Assembly (NCBI RefSeq): GCF_012927305.1
Contig: NZ_JABBGH010000002.1
Coordinates: 310,001 to 374,000 of the forward strand
Source: Hymenobacter polaris
Lineage (GTDB): Bacteria > Bacteroidota > Bacteroidia > Cytophagales > Hymenobacteraceae
Direction of reading: 5' to 3'
DNA: 64,000 nucleotides
The notes beneath the pieces are model-generated. The model was given only the letters and a program-made list of their open reading frames with translations, was not told the DNA's origin and made no database searches. Made by a program: the position numbers and the translations under genes. This document shows, in pieces, positions 53,515-61,813 of the stretch. How positions within the stretch are numbered: position 1 is the first letter of the stretch; each line of letters begins with the position of its first letter.

Positions 53515-54351
53515 TTACGCGCTGAAAAAGCCCTTGCGCCGGCACACCCGCCAGGCCGCGTACCCCACGCCCCCCACCGCCAGCACCAGCAGCCACCACC
53601 AGCTACTGCCCTTCGCCGTGGTGGCCGTGGCCGTGGCCCCCGCGCCCGAGGCCGCCGCCCCGCCCCGCTGCCCCTGCTTCCGGTAGTCCTGCACCGTGGC
53701 GCCCGCCCCCAGGCCCACCGCCGCCTGCGGGTGCTGCACGCTGGTGAGCACGGCCCCCGGCGCGGTGGCCGCCTGCCCCTTCTTCGCCACCGCCGACGAG
53801 CTGACGGTAGCTGCTCCGTAATACACACTCACCGTTGCCTTCTTGCCCACCACGATGCGCTCACCACGGGCCGACGACGCAACAACAAACCTGCCCGTTG
53901 CCCGGCCCGATACCCTGCTGCCTGCTATCGGCTCCTGCACTACCACGCTGTCCACGCGAGCCAACGGCAGCTCCGGCGCGGCCTCCACCGGCCCCGGCCC
54001 GGTAGCCCCGCGCTGGTGCGAGGCACAGCCCCAGCCCAGCAGCACCAGGAGCAGCAGCAGCGGCGCAGCCCCGGCACCTGCCCCAGCGTCCGGCTCCGGC
54101 GGGCAGGAAGCCACCGTGACGGTAGCTGGCGGCGACACCGGCACCTTCACCACCGCCTCCGGTTTCTGCAGGGCCTTGCGAATCGTGGCCCAGATAGTCA
54201 CCACCGCCACCAGAAACTGAATGACCATCGACCCCCAGGCCTGTATCTGGTCGGGCGAGGGGGGCGTAAGTTGGTTCACCACCGCATCGCCCAACAAACC
54301 CGACATGAGAATCTGGGCAAAGTGCCCCGTCTTACTAGTGCTGAAAAGCAT
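53515..54351 (-). CDS. Holin/spanin-like membrane protein of the lysis cassette
   Basis: A 278-residue protein. An N-terminal membrane helix (about 40-58, MVIQFLVAVVTIWATI) with short cytosolic flanks resembles a phage holin. A second hydrophobic run (97-108) ends in the lipobox-like LGWGC (Cys109), as in an outer-membrane spanin (Rz1), but it is internal. A third helix (about 250-268, WWWLLVLAVGGVGYAAW) lies near the basic C-terminus. Gly/Ala-rich linkers join them. Position directly before the endolysin supports a lysis role. Whether one protein serves both as holin and spanin cannot be decided by reading. Confidence 0.6.
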   Translation of the reverse strand: MLFSTSKTGHFAQILMSGLLGDAVVNQLTPPSPDQIQAWGSMVIQFLVAVVTIWATIRKALQKPEAVVKVPVSPPATVTVASCPPEPDAGAGAGAAPLLLLLVLLGWGCASHQRGATGPGPVEAAPELPLARVDSVVVQEPIAGSRVSGRATGRFVVASSARGERIVVGKKATVSVYYGAATVSSSAVAKKGQAATAPGAVLTSVQHPQAAVGLGAGATVQDYRKQGQRGGAAASGAGATATATTAKGSSWWWLLVLAVGGVGYAAWRVCRRKGFFSA

Positions 54352-54387
54352 GACAATTTACTGTAAAAAAGGGTAATAATTATTGTA

Positions 54388-54418
54388 CAAAAGTATATAC
54401 AGTTGCCGCCCCTTCCAA
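54388..54418 (-). promoter_or_regulatory. Predicted promoter of the lysis operon
   Basis: On the minus strand TTG (complement of 54416-54418), 20 bases, then TACTTTTG (complement of 54388-54395). This fits the Bacteroidota consensus TTG-N19/20-TAnnTTTG exactly and lies 36 bases upstream of the holin-like start. It has the same spacing as the predicted repressor promoter. Confidence 0.7.
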
Positions 54419-54429
54419 GTTGCTTGCTT

Positions 54430-55278
54430 ACGGCGGATAAATAGTATTTTAAAGTGCTCGCTATTCTGGGCGCTGCCTTCGGCCCAGGCTGTACAGGGCT
54501 ACGCTTCGCTCCGGTGCTTCGCACAGCTCCCGCTGGTCGCTCCCTTCCCATCCTTAGCGCGTCACCGCTGATACTGCCCGGCACTGGGCCGTGCCGCCCG
54601 CCCTACGGGACGCGCCGCCCGACCCCCGACACTTCAGCAGCAGGCCCTGACGCAAGCCCCCGCCCCCGCCCGCCTCCCGTTGGTCGGCCAGCGGCCCACC
54701 GCGCCCCAACGCCCGCCCCCAGCGCTCCAGGCCAGCCGCTTCCCCATCTGCAACTCCCCCGCGCAGCGGCCCGCCTTCCGCTACCGAAGCCCACCGCCCC
54801 GGCCCGCCCCCGGCTGCCAGTCGCTCCGGACGGTCTGCATTCCGCTCCGGCTCCGCTCACGCTGCGCCTACGCTCCATTCCGGCCGCCTACGCTCCTTCC
54901 CGCCGGGTGCCAGCCTCTCCCCACCGCACCCACTGCTGATACAGCGGCAGCACTAGGCCGCCCCACGCGCCGGCCGCTTCCCTATAGTCAGCCGCCTCTG
55001 CTACCGGCCCCACGGCTCGCTTCCCTACAGTCAGCCAGCCTACCACCGCGGATGCCGAAAGCGGTGTGCTTCGCACGGTGTCTGTTGGGGGCGGCCCCCC
55101 AAACCCCCGGTATTCATGCCCGGCCTCCGGCCAGCATCTAAGTCTAAGGTCTGCTTCGCAGGGTGTCCATTGGGGGCCTCACGGCCGGCCCCCAAGCCCC
55201 CTGGCCGAGGGCAAGCAAGGGGTGTCAGGTCGGCCGCGTCCGTCCGCGCCGCTCGGCCGGGGCCGCCGGTGGCCGGCG
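54430..55278. other. Long C-rich non-coding stretch with a tandem half-repeat
   Basis: About 850 bases hold no supported gene. The plus strand is very rich in C (runs such as GCCCCCGCCCCCGCCCGCC). Near the right end two related units follow each other: GTGTGCTTCGCACGGTGTCT with GTTGGGGGC at about 55,058, and GTCTGCTTCGCAGGGTGTCC with ATTGGGGGC at about 55,148, each followed by a run complementary to GGGGGC. It could be a packaging site, a structured RNA or decayed sequence. Confidence 0.45.
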
Positions 55279-55695
55279 CTACAGGCCCAGCCCGCCCGGT
55301 ACCGGCCCGGCGGCCGGGGGGCCGTGCAGCAGCCAGTAGCAGGGGCGGCCCAGGCGGGCGGCGGCGCGGGCCGTGCTCAGCGTGCCCGTGCTGGCCCCAT
55401 CCCACAGCAGCAGCACCACATCGGCCCGCTCGGCTATCGCCCGGTTGCGCTCGTGCGTCGCGCCAGCTCCGTGCCGCCGGTAGTCGGGCCGCAGCTCCAG
55501 CAGCGGCACCCCGTTGGCCCGCGCCCAGCCGGCTGCCAGTGCGTCGGCCCCGGCGGCCCCGCCGCTCACCACCAGCGCCGGCCGCAGCCGGGCCAGGTGC
55601 GCCGCTAGTTGCCCCGCCGCCGGCTCCCCGTCCACACCCCGGCTCCCTACTACCGCTACCACTATTCCGGCAGTGCCTATTTGTACATTTTTCAT
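55279..55695 (-). CDS. SLOG-family nucleotide-binding protein (YspA/DUF2493-like)
   Basis: A 138-residue Rossmann-like protein counted from the ATG at 55695. Signatures are VVAVVGSRG at the first strand, LVVSGGAAGADALAAGWA (the SLOG Gly-rich loop), then THERNRAIAERADVVLLLWDG and STARAAARLGRP. This is the YspA/cpYpsA-related branch common on phages and plasmids. SLOG proteins bind nucleotides or nucleotide-derived signals, and some sense or process them in conflict systems. It is divergent from the small-gene array, with AT-rich DNA between them. No effector gene is fused. Confidence 0.8.
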   Translation of the reverse strand: MKNVQIGTAGIVVAVVGSRGVDGEPAAGQLAAHLARLRPALVVSGGAAGADALAAGWARANGVPLLELRPDYRRHGAGATHERNRAIAERADVVLLLWDGASTGTLSTARAAARLGRPCYWLLHGPPAAGPVPGGLGL

Positions 55696-55701
55696 ATGCA
55701 A

Positions 55702-55870
55702 AGATACAAAATGTGCGCGTAAAAAAGTGCATAAAGTGCGTATGTATTTCGCATTTTAGTGCATCAAGTAGTGCATATTTAGCGTATATTTGTGTAGTAG
55801 CGGGGGACAGGCCCCCGCGCCAGCGTTGCCCGGAGGCCTACGGCGCGGCGCACCCCACGGCTAACCCATA
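55702..55870. promoter_or_regulatory. Divergent control region with repeated AGTGCAT
   Basis: An AT-rich island between the SLOG gene and the plus-strand array. AGTGCAT occurs at 55726, 55758 and 55770, with AGTGCGT at 55735. A TATATTTG at 55785-55792 matches the -7 element, although no TTG lies 19-20 bases upstream. The repeats look like binding sites for a regulator; which one is not known. Confidence 0.5.
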
Positions 55871-55875
55871 CAGCC

Positions 55876-56262
55876 ATGCTTACCACTCTGCAATTCGCCC
55901 AACTGGCTACCGCCGCCTGGTCCGGCCCCAGCGCCGCCGTGTTCGCCAATATCGAGCATTACACGGCCGCCGTCGGCGACTACACCGCTACCACTTACGC
56001 CGTGTCCTACCACGTGGGCGGCGTGTGCCATATCGGCCGGGCCGCCTGCCCCTTCGAGGCCGTGGCTGCCGCCGTGCAGCACTACGTGGCCGGCATCCAG
56101 GCCCAGGCCGCCCGCCAGCTCGCCGCCGCCCAGGCCGCCACGCGCCACACCCGCCGGGTGCTGGCCACCGTGGGCGGGCAGCTTGCCGGCCGCCCGCCCC
56201 GCGCCGCCGGCTTCGCCTGCCGTGCCCGTCGCCACCGCTGCGCCCGCCTCGCCCATGCCTAG
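55876..56262 (+). CDS. Small phage protein, first gene of the early array
   Basis: A 128-residue protein. The N-terminal half alternates strands (VFANIEHYTAAVGDYTATTYAVSYHVGGVCHIGRAACPFEAVAAAV), and the second half is Ala/Arg-rich and probably helical. The very high GC content makes the last 30 residues (Arg-rich) less certain. No family was recognised. It opens a run of about eight plus-strand genes ending at the RecE-like exonuclease. Confidence 0.55.
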   Translation: MLTTLQFAQLATAAWSGPSAAVFANIEHYTAAVGDYTATTYAVSYHVGGVCHIGRAACPFEAVAAAVQHYVAGIQAQAARQLAAAQAATRHTRRVLATVGGQLAGRPPRAAGFACRARRHRCARLAHA

Positions 56263-56542
56263 CCCGGTGCTCGCCCCGGCCGCGCCCTGCACGGGCGCGG
56301 CCCCCACGCCGGGCCAGGAGTTGGCCCGCACCCAATGGGCGCAGTCCGATGCCCGCGAGCAGTGGCTCGCCGCCCGGCACGGCAAGTACGCCCCCGGTGG
56401 CCGCGCCCGCCTCGCCGCCGCCAAGGCTGCCTACCAGCAGGCCCGCGAGGCCTTCGCTGCCGCCGCCCGCGCCTTTTGGGCCAGCCCCGAGGGCCACACC
56501 TACGCCGCCGCCCAGCGGGCTGCCGGCTACCTCAACCACTAG
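56255..56542 (+). CDS. Small Ala-rich helical phage protein
   Basis: A 95-residue protein from the ATG at 56255, which overlaps the preceding stop by 8 bases; an earlier ATG at 56183 would increase the overlap to 80. After a Pro-rich start the protein is helical (GQELARTQWAQSDAREQWLAARHG, RARLAAAKAAYQQAREAFAAAARAFWASP, TYAAAQRAAGYL). Function unknown. Confidence 0.5.
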   Translation: MPSPVLAPAAPCTGAAPTPGQELARTQWAQSDAREQWLAARHGKYAPGGRARLAAAKAAYQQAREAFAAAARAFWASPEGHTYAAAQRAAGYLNH

Positions 56543-56599
56543 CAGCCACCGGCCCGCGCCCACCCACCAGCGGCGCGGGCCACCAGCCCCCCCTTCGCC

Positions 56600-56923
56600 A
56601 TGCACCCCAAGACCTACACCCTTTCCGACATCCAGACGGCCAACCGCGCCGCCGGCCGCTACTTCTTCAGCCCCGACACCATGCGCTACTTCCGCTCTCG
56701 CGCCAGCGAGCGGGTGCACCAGGGGCCGGGCGGCATCTACTTCGTCACCAGCGAGCAGTACGACCGCGCCAGCCCCCGGCTTTTTACCGTGCGCCGCTTC
56801 CTACCCGGCGCGGCCGACATCGACACCGTGGGCAGCTTCCAGGCCCACGCCACCGCCCACCGCGCCCACGCCGAGGCCGCCCGCCTGGCCGCTGCCCCGC
56901 CCACCCACGCCGCCGAGAACTGA
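56600..56923 (+). CDS. Small conserved phage/plasmid protein (DUF7447-like)
   Basis: A 107-residue protein. The central YFFSPDTMRYFRSRASERVHQGPGG to IYFVTSEQYDRASPRLFTVRRF is a pattern I associate with small proteins of unknown function in phages and plasmids: a Phe-rich start, F-S-D-TMR-F-SR, then FVTSEQ and YTVR. The fold is probably a compact alpha+beta domain. The Ala/His-rich tail is likely disordered. The domain name is from memory and moderately sure. It lies 57 bases after the previous gene. Confidence 0.65.
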   Translation: MHPKTYTLSDIQTANRAAGRYFFSPDTMRYFRSRASERVHQGPGGIYFVTSEQYDRASPRLFTVRRFLPGAADIDTVGSFQAHATAHRAHAEAARLAAAPPTHAAEN

Positions 56924-56996
56924 AAGTCAGCGAAGCTAAGTCCCCACCAAGCCCGCGCCCCCACCAGCGGCGCGGGCCATTACTCCCCCTTTCGCC

Positions 56997-57503
56997 ATGC
57001 CCGCCTCGCTCACCATTTCCCTCAATCAGCTTGCCCTGGCCCTGTTGGGCGCGGGCGCTTACCTCTACTTCTGCCGCAGCCGGGGCGGCTACTGGAAGGC
57101 CTGCGCCACCGTGTGCGGCCAGCACGTCGAGCGCGACCACCCCAGCCCCTACGCCGCCCTGGCCGCCGTCGCCGCCGTGCTGCACGAGTACGAGGCCCGG
57201 CAGACCGCGCTGGACTGCTACGACCACCCCGCCGCCCGCACGGCCTACCGCACGGCGTGGGCCGCCAGCGCCGGCCAGCCCGTAGCCGCCCGCTTTGCCG
57301 CCGCCGAGGCCGCCGCCCGCGCCGCCGATACACTGCCAGCCGATGCCGGCCAGGAGGAGGCTGACGACCCCGACCCTGACGACCTGCGCGAGCACGACAG
57401 CGGCAATTGGGCCAGCAGCGGCGACCACCACGAGGACGAGGCCGAGCGCCTGTACCGCCACGAGCAGCGCCTGGCCCACGAGCAGTACCACCCCCACCAC
57501 TAA
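56997..57503 (+). CDS. Small phage protein with one membrane helix and acidic-His tail
   Basis: A 168-residue protein. A single hydrophobic segment (about 5-24, LTISLNQLALALLGAGAYLYF) is followed by CRSRGGYWKACATVCG and a helical stretch (YAALAAVAAVLHEYEARQTALD). The last 55 residues are rich in Asp, Glu and His (EEADDPDPDDLREHD, HHEDEAERLYRHEQRL). No family was recognised. Membrane insertion is possible but the hydrophobic run is only moderately strong. Confidence 0.5.
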   Translation: MPASLTISLNQLALALLGAGAYLYFCRSRGGYWKACATVCGQHVERDHPSPYAALAAVAAVLHEYEARQTALDCYDHPAARTAYRTAWAASAGQPVAARFAAAEAAARAADTLPADAGQEEADDPDPDDLREHDSGNWASSGDHHEDEAERLYRHEQRLAHEQYHPHH

Positions 57504-57558
57504 CCCACCCAGGGGCCGGCCGCCGAGGTCGGCCCTACCTACCAAACCAAGCACCACC

Positions 57559-57870
57559 ATGCCGGCCCCTACCACCTACCAGCCCCACCTGCTCGACCCC
57601 CACGCCGCCGAGCCGCAGCCCGTCACCCCGGCTAACGGCCGCCACTTCCAGCTGCCCGAGCTGTACCGCCTGCTCGACTGCTCCCTGGTGGACGTGGTGC
57701 GCCTCACCGACGAGCTGATTCTGCTAATCGACGACGACGGCAAATTCCGCCAGCCCGCCTACCTCAACCTGCTGGCCACCTACCTCTGGCACAGCTACCA
57801 ACCCCAGGCGCGGGGTGTGGATGCCATTGTCGGCCGCGCCATTCTCTGCCACGACCAGCAATTCCGCTAG
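57559..57870 (+). CDS. DUF3846-like small phage protein
   Basis: A 103-residue protein from the ATG at 57559. The sequence PANGRHFQLPELYRLLDCSLVDVVRLTDELILLIDDDGKF followed by LNLLATYLWHSY and VDAIVGRAILCHDQQ has the DUF3846 layout: N-G-x-F-L-EL, a central D-x-x-L-x-x-D-x-x-GK, N-x-x-AT, and D-x-IVG-x-x-L at the end. The family is common on plasmids and phages and has no settled function. It sits mid-array, 3 bases before the next gene. Confidence 0.7.
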   Translation: MPAPTTYQPHLLDPHAAEPQPVTPANGRHFQLPELYRLLDCSLVDVVRLTDELILLIDDDGKFRQPAYLNLLATYLWHSYQPQARGVDAIVGRAILCHDQQFR

Positions 57871-57873
57871 CCC

Positions 57874-58113
57874 ATGAAAGCCCCAACTTTCCGCGCCTAC
57901 GTGCACCGCACCCCCGCCGGCTTCGGCTTCGCCGTGCGCCAGCTCCATAGCACCACCACCTGCGCCCTCAGCCCCAGCACCGCCGTGCTGACCCGCGCCG
58001 AGGCCATTGCCGCCGCCGCGCACTGCGCCTGCGAGCGCGAGCAGCACACCCATGAGCTGAACGCCCGGCCCGACCCGGACGACCCGCACGGCTACGACGA
58101 CAGCCCCCACTAG
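57874..58113 (+). CDS. Small hypothetical phage protein
   Basis: A 79-residue protein starting 3 bases after the DUF3846-like stop. Two strands (FRAYVHRTPAGFGFAVRQL, TCALSPSTAVL) are followed by a helix (RAEAIAAAAHCACEREQHTHEL) and an acidic tail. It resembles the small double-strand-plus-helix proteins frequent in phage early arrays. Function unknown. Confidence 0.5.
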   Translation: MKAPTFRAYVHRTPAGFGFAVRQLHSTTTCALSPSTAVLTRAEAIAAAAHCACEREQHTHELNARPDPDDPHGYDDSPH

Positions 58114-58182
58114 CACCATTCCCAAACGGCCAACGAGGGCTGCGCCGCCAAGCGGCCCCCACCATTTTCCATTTCCTTATTT

Positions 58183-58860
58183 ATGCCTACCAAAGCCAAT
58201 ACCCCCGCCCCCGTAGCCCCGGCCGCCGAAACCCTCACCGCCCAGTTGCCCGTGCCCAGCCGCGCCTACCTCACCGCCACCGTGGACGAGGCCAGCGGCG
58301 AGGTCGTGGAGCGCCCCCGCTTCAAGTACCTGCCCGGCCACCCCCGCCAGATTCGCTTCGATGGCAAGGCCGGCTGCTTCAACATCGGCGGCGGCGACAT
58401 CCTCGGCAAGAGCCTCACCTTCATCCCCCTGGCCCTGCGCGTGTTTGCCGACGACCTGTTCAACATGGGCCGCAAGGTGTGGGCCGAACTCTTCTACGCG
58501 GACGAGAAGGGCATCGTGTGCGGGGTGCTCTTCCACGGCTACAGCGCCGAGAACCTGCAACACCTCAACGCCGACCTGTTTTACGACGACCTGCACCTGA
58601 CCGACGTGCAGCTGACGGCCACCGCCGTCAAGAAGGAGAACAAGAAGGTGGGCGGCAGCTACTTCATCGCCGAGTTCAGCTTCCAGGCCGCCGACCCGGC
58701 CGAGGTGCAGGCCCGCCGCGAGTTCGCCGAGGATTTCGACCTCTACCGTGAGGAAACCTTGACCACCACGGCCGAGCTGCGCATCCTCACCGGCTACCGC
58801 GTCCCCGACCGCTACCAGTTGCCCGCCGAGCCGGAGCCGGCCCAGTTGCCCGCCGCCTAG
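58183..58860 (+). CDS. Conserved phage protein upstream of the RecE-like gene
   Basis: A 225-residue protein. The core (about 45-185) is strand-rich with conserved-looking blocks: RFKYLPGHPRQIRFDGKAG, FNIGGGDILGKSLTFIPLALRVFADDLFNMGRKVWAELFYAD, GIVCGVLFHGYSAENL, LTATAVKKENKKVGGSYFIAEF. The last block resembles the surface of ssDNA-binding proteins, but no family was confirmed. Together with the exonuclease downstream it could be the recombination partner; this is inference from position. Confidence 0.6.
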   Translation: MPTKANTPAPVAPAAETLTAQLPVPSRAYLTATVDEASGEVVERPRFKYLPGHPRQIRFDGKAGCFNIGGGDILGKSLTFIPLALRVFADDLFNMGRKVWAELFYADEKGIVCGVLFHGYSAENLQHLNADLFYDDLHLTDVQLTATAVKKENKKVGGSYFIAEFSFQAADPAEVQARREFAEDFDLYREETLTTTAELRILTGYRVPDRYQLPAEPEPAQLPAA

Positions 58861-58933
58861 CCCCCCACTGGCTGCCCGCCCGCCCCGCCACCCACCGGGG
58901 CGGGCGGCGCAGCCCTAGCGCCCCCCTGCTGCC

Positions 58934-59182
58934 ATGCTGCAAACCCCCGAACTGCGCCAGGAGCTGCCTGCCACCGACGCGGCCGAGGCCGCCCGCCTCG
59001 CCGAGCTGACCCAGCTCGTCGCCACCACCGCCCCGCTGCCCGACCTGCGCGACCTCGCGCCCGCCGTGCGCCAGCTCTTCCCGCCCCCCGCCTACGAGGT
59101 CGGCTGCGGTGGCTCCCACATCTGGCTGCACCGCACCACCGAAACCCAGCGCCTCGCCTTCATCCTTGACCGTCACCAATAA
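58934..59182 (+). CDS. Small hypothetical phage protein
   Basis: An 82-residue, mostly helical protein (LRQELPATDAAEAARLAELTQLVATTA, LRDLAPAVRQLFP) with a short C-terminal part VGCGGSHIWLHRTTE. It lies 11 bases before the RecE-like gene and may be translated with it. Function unknown. Confidence 0.5.
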   Translation: MLQTPELRQELPATDAAEAARLAELTQLVATTAPLPDLRDLAPAVRQLFPPPAYEVGCGGSHIWLHRTTETQRLAFILDRHQ

Positions 59183-59193
59183 CCCCCTACACT

Positions 59194-59922
59194 ATGTTCA
59201 CCAACCTTACCCACCACGCCGGCCTCACCCAGGCCCAGCACCGCGCCCTGCCCGGCCTTAGCAATACCGACCTCTCCGCCCTGGCCGACCAACTGCTCGG
59301 CCGCCCGCGCCACGCCGGCAGCCCCGCCGCCCTGGCTTTCGGCTCCCACTTCCACACCGCCACGCTGGAGCCGCACCTGTTCACGCCCACCAACCCCCAC
59401 GACCCCGCCGACGAGCAGGCCCGCGCTCGCGCCGCCGCCCTGGCCCGCCGCATCCGCCGCCAGCGCTACCCGCGCCACGTCCTCTACCGCGGCCAGGCCG
59501 AGCAGAGCTACACCGCCACCCACGACGCCACCGGCCTGACGGTGAAGGTGCGCCCCGACCTGCTCATCGACAGCCCCGCCGGCCTTCGCCGCACCCTCGT
59601 GGACTTCAAGACCACCAGCTGCCGCGACCTGCCCCAGTTCCTGGCCACCGTCGAGCAGTACGGCTACGACCGCCAGCAGGCCCTCTACGCCGACGTGCTC
59701 CAGGCCCACCGCGCCCTGCTGATTGCCGTGCAGAAGAACCCGCCTAAGAATCAGGAGCCGGCCGTGTGGGTGGTGGAGCTGACCGCCGAGCAGCTGGCCA
59801 ACGGCCGCCGCAAGTACGCCCGCCTGCTACGCGCCCACGCCGAGCAGGCCACCGCCAGCCAGCGGCCCGTGCCTCTCCTGCCCACCAGCCCCGCGCCCGC
59901 CCGCCTACTAGCCGCCGCCTGA
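59194..59922 (+). CDS. RecE-like exonuclease (PD-(D/E)xK fold)
   Basis: A 242-residue protein of the putative exodeoxyribonuclease 8 (PDDEXK_12) group. Motifs in order: LSNTDLSAL near the N-terminus, FGSHFHTATLEP (49-60), VRPDLLID (Asp122), LVDFKTTS (Asp137, Lys139), and the helix YGYDRQQALYADVL with the QxxxY pair. These enzymes degrade one strand of double-stranded DNA to give single strands for annealing. The 242 residues match the nuclease domain only. It closes the array and is followed by a terminator; no obvious RecT homologue is adjacent. Confidence 0.85.
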   Translation: MFTNLTHHAGLTQAQHRALPGLSNTDLSALADQLLGRPRHAGSPAALAFGSHFHTATLEPHLFTPTNPHDPADEQARARAAALARRIRRQRYPRHVLYRGQAEQSYTATHDATGLTVKVRPDLLIDSPAGLRRTLVDFKTTSCRDLPQFLATVEQYGYDRQQALYADVLQAHRALLIAVQKNPPKNQEPAVWVVELTAEQLANGRRKYARLLRAHAEQATASQRPVPLLPTSPAPARLLAAA

Positions 59923-59936
59923 GATTATCACCACGA

Positions 59937-59975
59937 AAAAAGCCCCGACCAGCATCACGCCGGCCGGGGCTTTTT
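59937..59975 (+). terminator. Terminator after the RecE-like gene
   Basis: AAAAAGCCCCG pairs with CGGGGCTTTTT around an 18-base loop and ends in a T-run, 15 bases past the exonuclease stop. On the minus strand it may also stop the transcript of the genes from umuD leftward. Confidence 0.85.
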
Positions 59976-59996
59976 AGTTGGGAGCGCGAGCGCAGC

Positions 59997-60338
59997 TTAC
60001 ACCCGCCTGCGCTTCCTGCGTTGCTCAGTCAGCTCCCCCAACTGGCCCCAGCCGTTCACTATCGCGTCCATCGCCTCGCCCGTGAGCATGATAACCGAGT
60101 ACCGCACCCGGTCGCGCAGGATGTAGTCGCTGGCGCAGTCCACATGGCCCTCCTGCTGCCGCAGCTCATCGGCCTCGCCCGGCTTCAGCGCCAGCGAGAT
60201 GTGGATATAGCAGTTGCCATCGGGCAGCCGGGCCATCACGATGCGCCGGTTGTGCAGCCGCCGCATGATGCCCTTATTGGTTGTCTGACAAGGTAATTGG
60301 GCACCGGGCAGGTGGGCCGGCGGTATTGGAAAAGCCAT
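59997..60338 (-). CDS. Hypothetical protein in the umuDC operon
   Basis: A 113-residue protein counted from the ATG at 60338, 17 bases after the umuC stop. The sequence (MRRLHNRRIVMARLPDGNCYIHISLALKPGEADELRQQEGHVDC, then RVRYSVIMLTGEAMDAIVNGWGQL) suggests a small alpha+beta fold with a basic C-terminal tail (TEQRRKRRRV). The frame continues far upstream through umuC in another reading, which is not coding. No family was recognised. Operon position suggests expression with polymerase V. Confidence 0.55.
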   Translation of the reverse strand: MAFPIPPAHLPGAQLPCQTTNKGIMRRLHNRRIVMARLPDGNCYIHISLALKPGEADELRQQEGHVDCASDYILRDRVRYSVIMLTGEAMDAIVNGWGQLGELTEQRRKRRRV

Positions 60339-60355
60339 GTGTAAAGAGGAGAGGG

Positions 60356-61705
60356 TTACTTGACAATCAACAGGTCTTCCAGCCGCGTCGTATAAGCCGG
60401 CGTGCGCCACGCCGCCTGCCCCTGCCAGGGCACCGGCCCACTCCCGGCCGGCCCCAGCGCCGCCGCCAGCTGCACCGTCCCGCGCCCGAAGCGCTCGTTC
60501 AGCCCGTCGAGCACCGCCATGAGCGCCGCGCCCGGAGCCGGCCCCACCGGCGCGGCTACCGGAGCCGGGGCCGCCGGCCCGCCCCCGAACAGCCCCAGCT
60601 GCTGCCCCCGGCCCGGCGGCTCCAGCCCGGCCAGCACCACGCCCGCCTTCACATACACCGCCCCCTCCTCCCAGATGCGCCCCAGCAGCTGCCCGGCCCG
60701 CGCCGCCAGCTCCCGCGTGTCGCTCGTGGGCACGGGCAGCGTGAGCACTGCCGAGCGCGAGTGTCCGCCCGGCTCCGCCCCCGGCGCAAAGCGGTTCTGG
60801 CTGATGAACACCGTCAGCACGTGCGCCAGCTCGCCCTGCCGGCGCAGCTTCTCCGCCGCCCGCGCCACGAACGAGGTCACGGCCCCCGCCACCAGCGCCC
60901 GCTCGCGCAGCGGCCGGCCAAACGTGCGCGAGCACGTCAGGCTCTGCCGCCGCAGGCTGCCGTCCTCGCTGCTGCCCAGCCCCGCGCACGGGTAGCCCTG
61001 CAGCTCGCGCACCAGCCGCGCCCCCACCACGCCGCCCAGCTGCTTGCGCGCCCACGCTTCCGATACCCGCGAGAGGTCGGCCGCCGAGTCGATGCCGGCC
61101 GCCGTGAGCTTCTGCGCGTACTGCCGGCCCACGCCCCACACGTCGCCCACCGCCACCTGCCCCAGCGCCCAGCGCCGCCGCTCGTCCGAGTCCAGGTGCA
61201 ACACCCCGCCCAGGGCCGCGTCCTGCTTGGCCAGCCGGTTGGCCAGCTTCGCCAGCGTCTTCGTCGGGGCCACCCCCACGCAGGTGGGGATGCCCGTGCG
61301 CCGCTTCACATCGGCCCGGATGCGCCCGGCAAAGGCTGTGAGGCTGCCCCCGATGTGCCGGCCCAGGTGCGCCTCCAGCCCGCCCAGGTCCAGAAAGGCC
61401 TCGTCAATCGAGTACACCTCCACGCCCGGCACCGTCTGCCCCAGGTAGTGCATCACGCGCCGGCTCATGTCGCCGTACAGCGTGTAGTTCGAGCTGAGCA
61501 CCGCTACCCCGTGCTGCCGCAGCAGCCCCTTGACCTGGAAGTACGGGTCGCCCATTTTCAGCCCCAGCGCCTTGGCCTCCTGCGAGCGCGAGATGATGCA
61601 CCCGTCGTTGTTCGAGAGTACCACCACCGGTCGCCCTTCCAGCCGCGGCTGAAAGACCCGCTCGCAACTCACGTAGAAATTGTTGCAGTCAACCAGGCCG
61701 AACAT
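60356..61705 (-). CDS. umuC: DNA polymerase V catalytic subunit UmuC
   Basis: A 449-residue Y-family translesion polymerase. The catalytic metal ligands are Asp6 ([19 protein letters not shown]), Asp101 and Glu102 ([11 protein letters not shown]), the same positions as in E. coli UmuC. Further family segments are [43 protein letters not shown] and [11 protein letters not shown]. The C-terminal QQLGLFGG resembles a beta-clamp-binding site (QLxLF). It works with the cleaved UmuD encoded 108 bases upstream and copies damaged DNA with many errors. Confidence 0.95.
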   Translation of the reverse strand: MFGLVDCNNFYVSCERVFQPRLEGRPVVVLSNNDGCIISRSQEAKALGLKMGDPYFQVKGLLRQHGVAVLSSNYTLYGDMSRRVMHYLGQTVPGVEVYSIDEAFLDLGGLEAHLGRHIGGSLTAFAGRIRADVKRRTGIPTCVGVAPTKTLAKLANRLAKQDAALGGVLHLDSDERRRWALGQVAVGDVWGVGRQYAQKLTAAGIDSAADLSRVSEAWARKQLGGVVGARLVRELQGYPCAGLGSSEDGSLRRQSLTCSRTFGRPLRERALVAGAVTSFVARAAEKLRRQGELAHVLTVFISQNRFAPGAEPGGHSRSAVLTLPVPTSDTRELAARAGQLLGRIWEEGAVYVKAGVVLAGLEPPGRGQQLGLFGGGPAAPAPVAAPVGPAPGAALMAVLDGLNERFGRGTVQLAAALGPAGSGPVPWQGQAAWRTPAYTTRLEDLLIVK

Positions 61706-61813
61706 AGGTCAGTTATCAAGTAGCATTTAACAAGCAGGCGCAAACTCAAATAGGCAACCTATGGAATTGTATAACTGGCTGTTAAATGATAATTGTTACT
61801 TGTTAAATGAACC
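61706..61813. promoter_or_regulatory. umuD-umuC gap with TTAAATG repeats
   Basis: The 108-base gap is AT-rich. CATTTAACAAG (61724-61734) is the exact reverse complement of CTTGTTAAATG (61799-61809), and a third partial copy TGTTAAATGA lies at 61780-61789. The sites could bind a regulator or form a hairpin in the umuDC transcript. In most umuDC operons the two genes nearly touch, so a gap of this kind is unusual. Confidence 0.45.

Noticed and set aside
55876..56542. Frameshifted single gene joining the first two array genes
   Set aside because: The overlap at 56255-56262 is an ordinary stop/start overlap, and neither part continues a recognisable domain of the other.
55116..56939. Plus-strand frame of 607 codons
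   Set aside because: Very rich in Pro, Arg and Ala, overlaps the better supported SLOG gene and several small genes; caused by absence of stop codons in C-rich DNA.
59997..61139. Long minus-strand frame running through umuC in another reading
   Set aside because: The upstream 260 codons are Gly/Ala/Arg-rich antisense-type sequence inside umuC; only the last 113 codons after the ATG at 60338 look like a gene.
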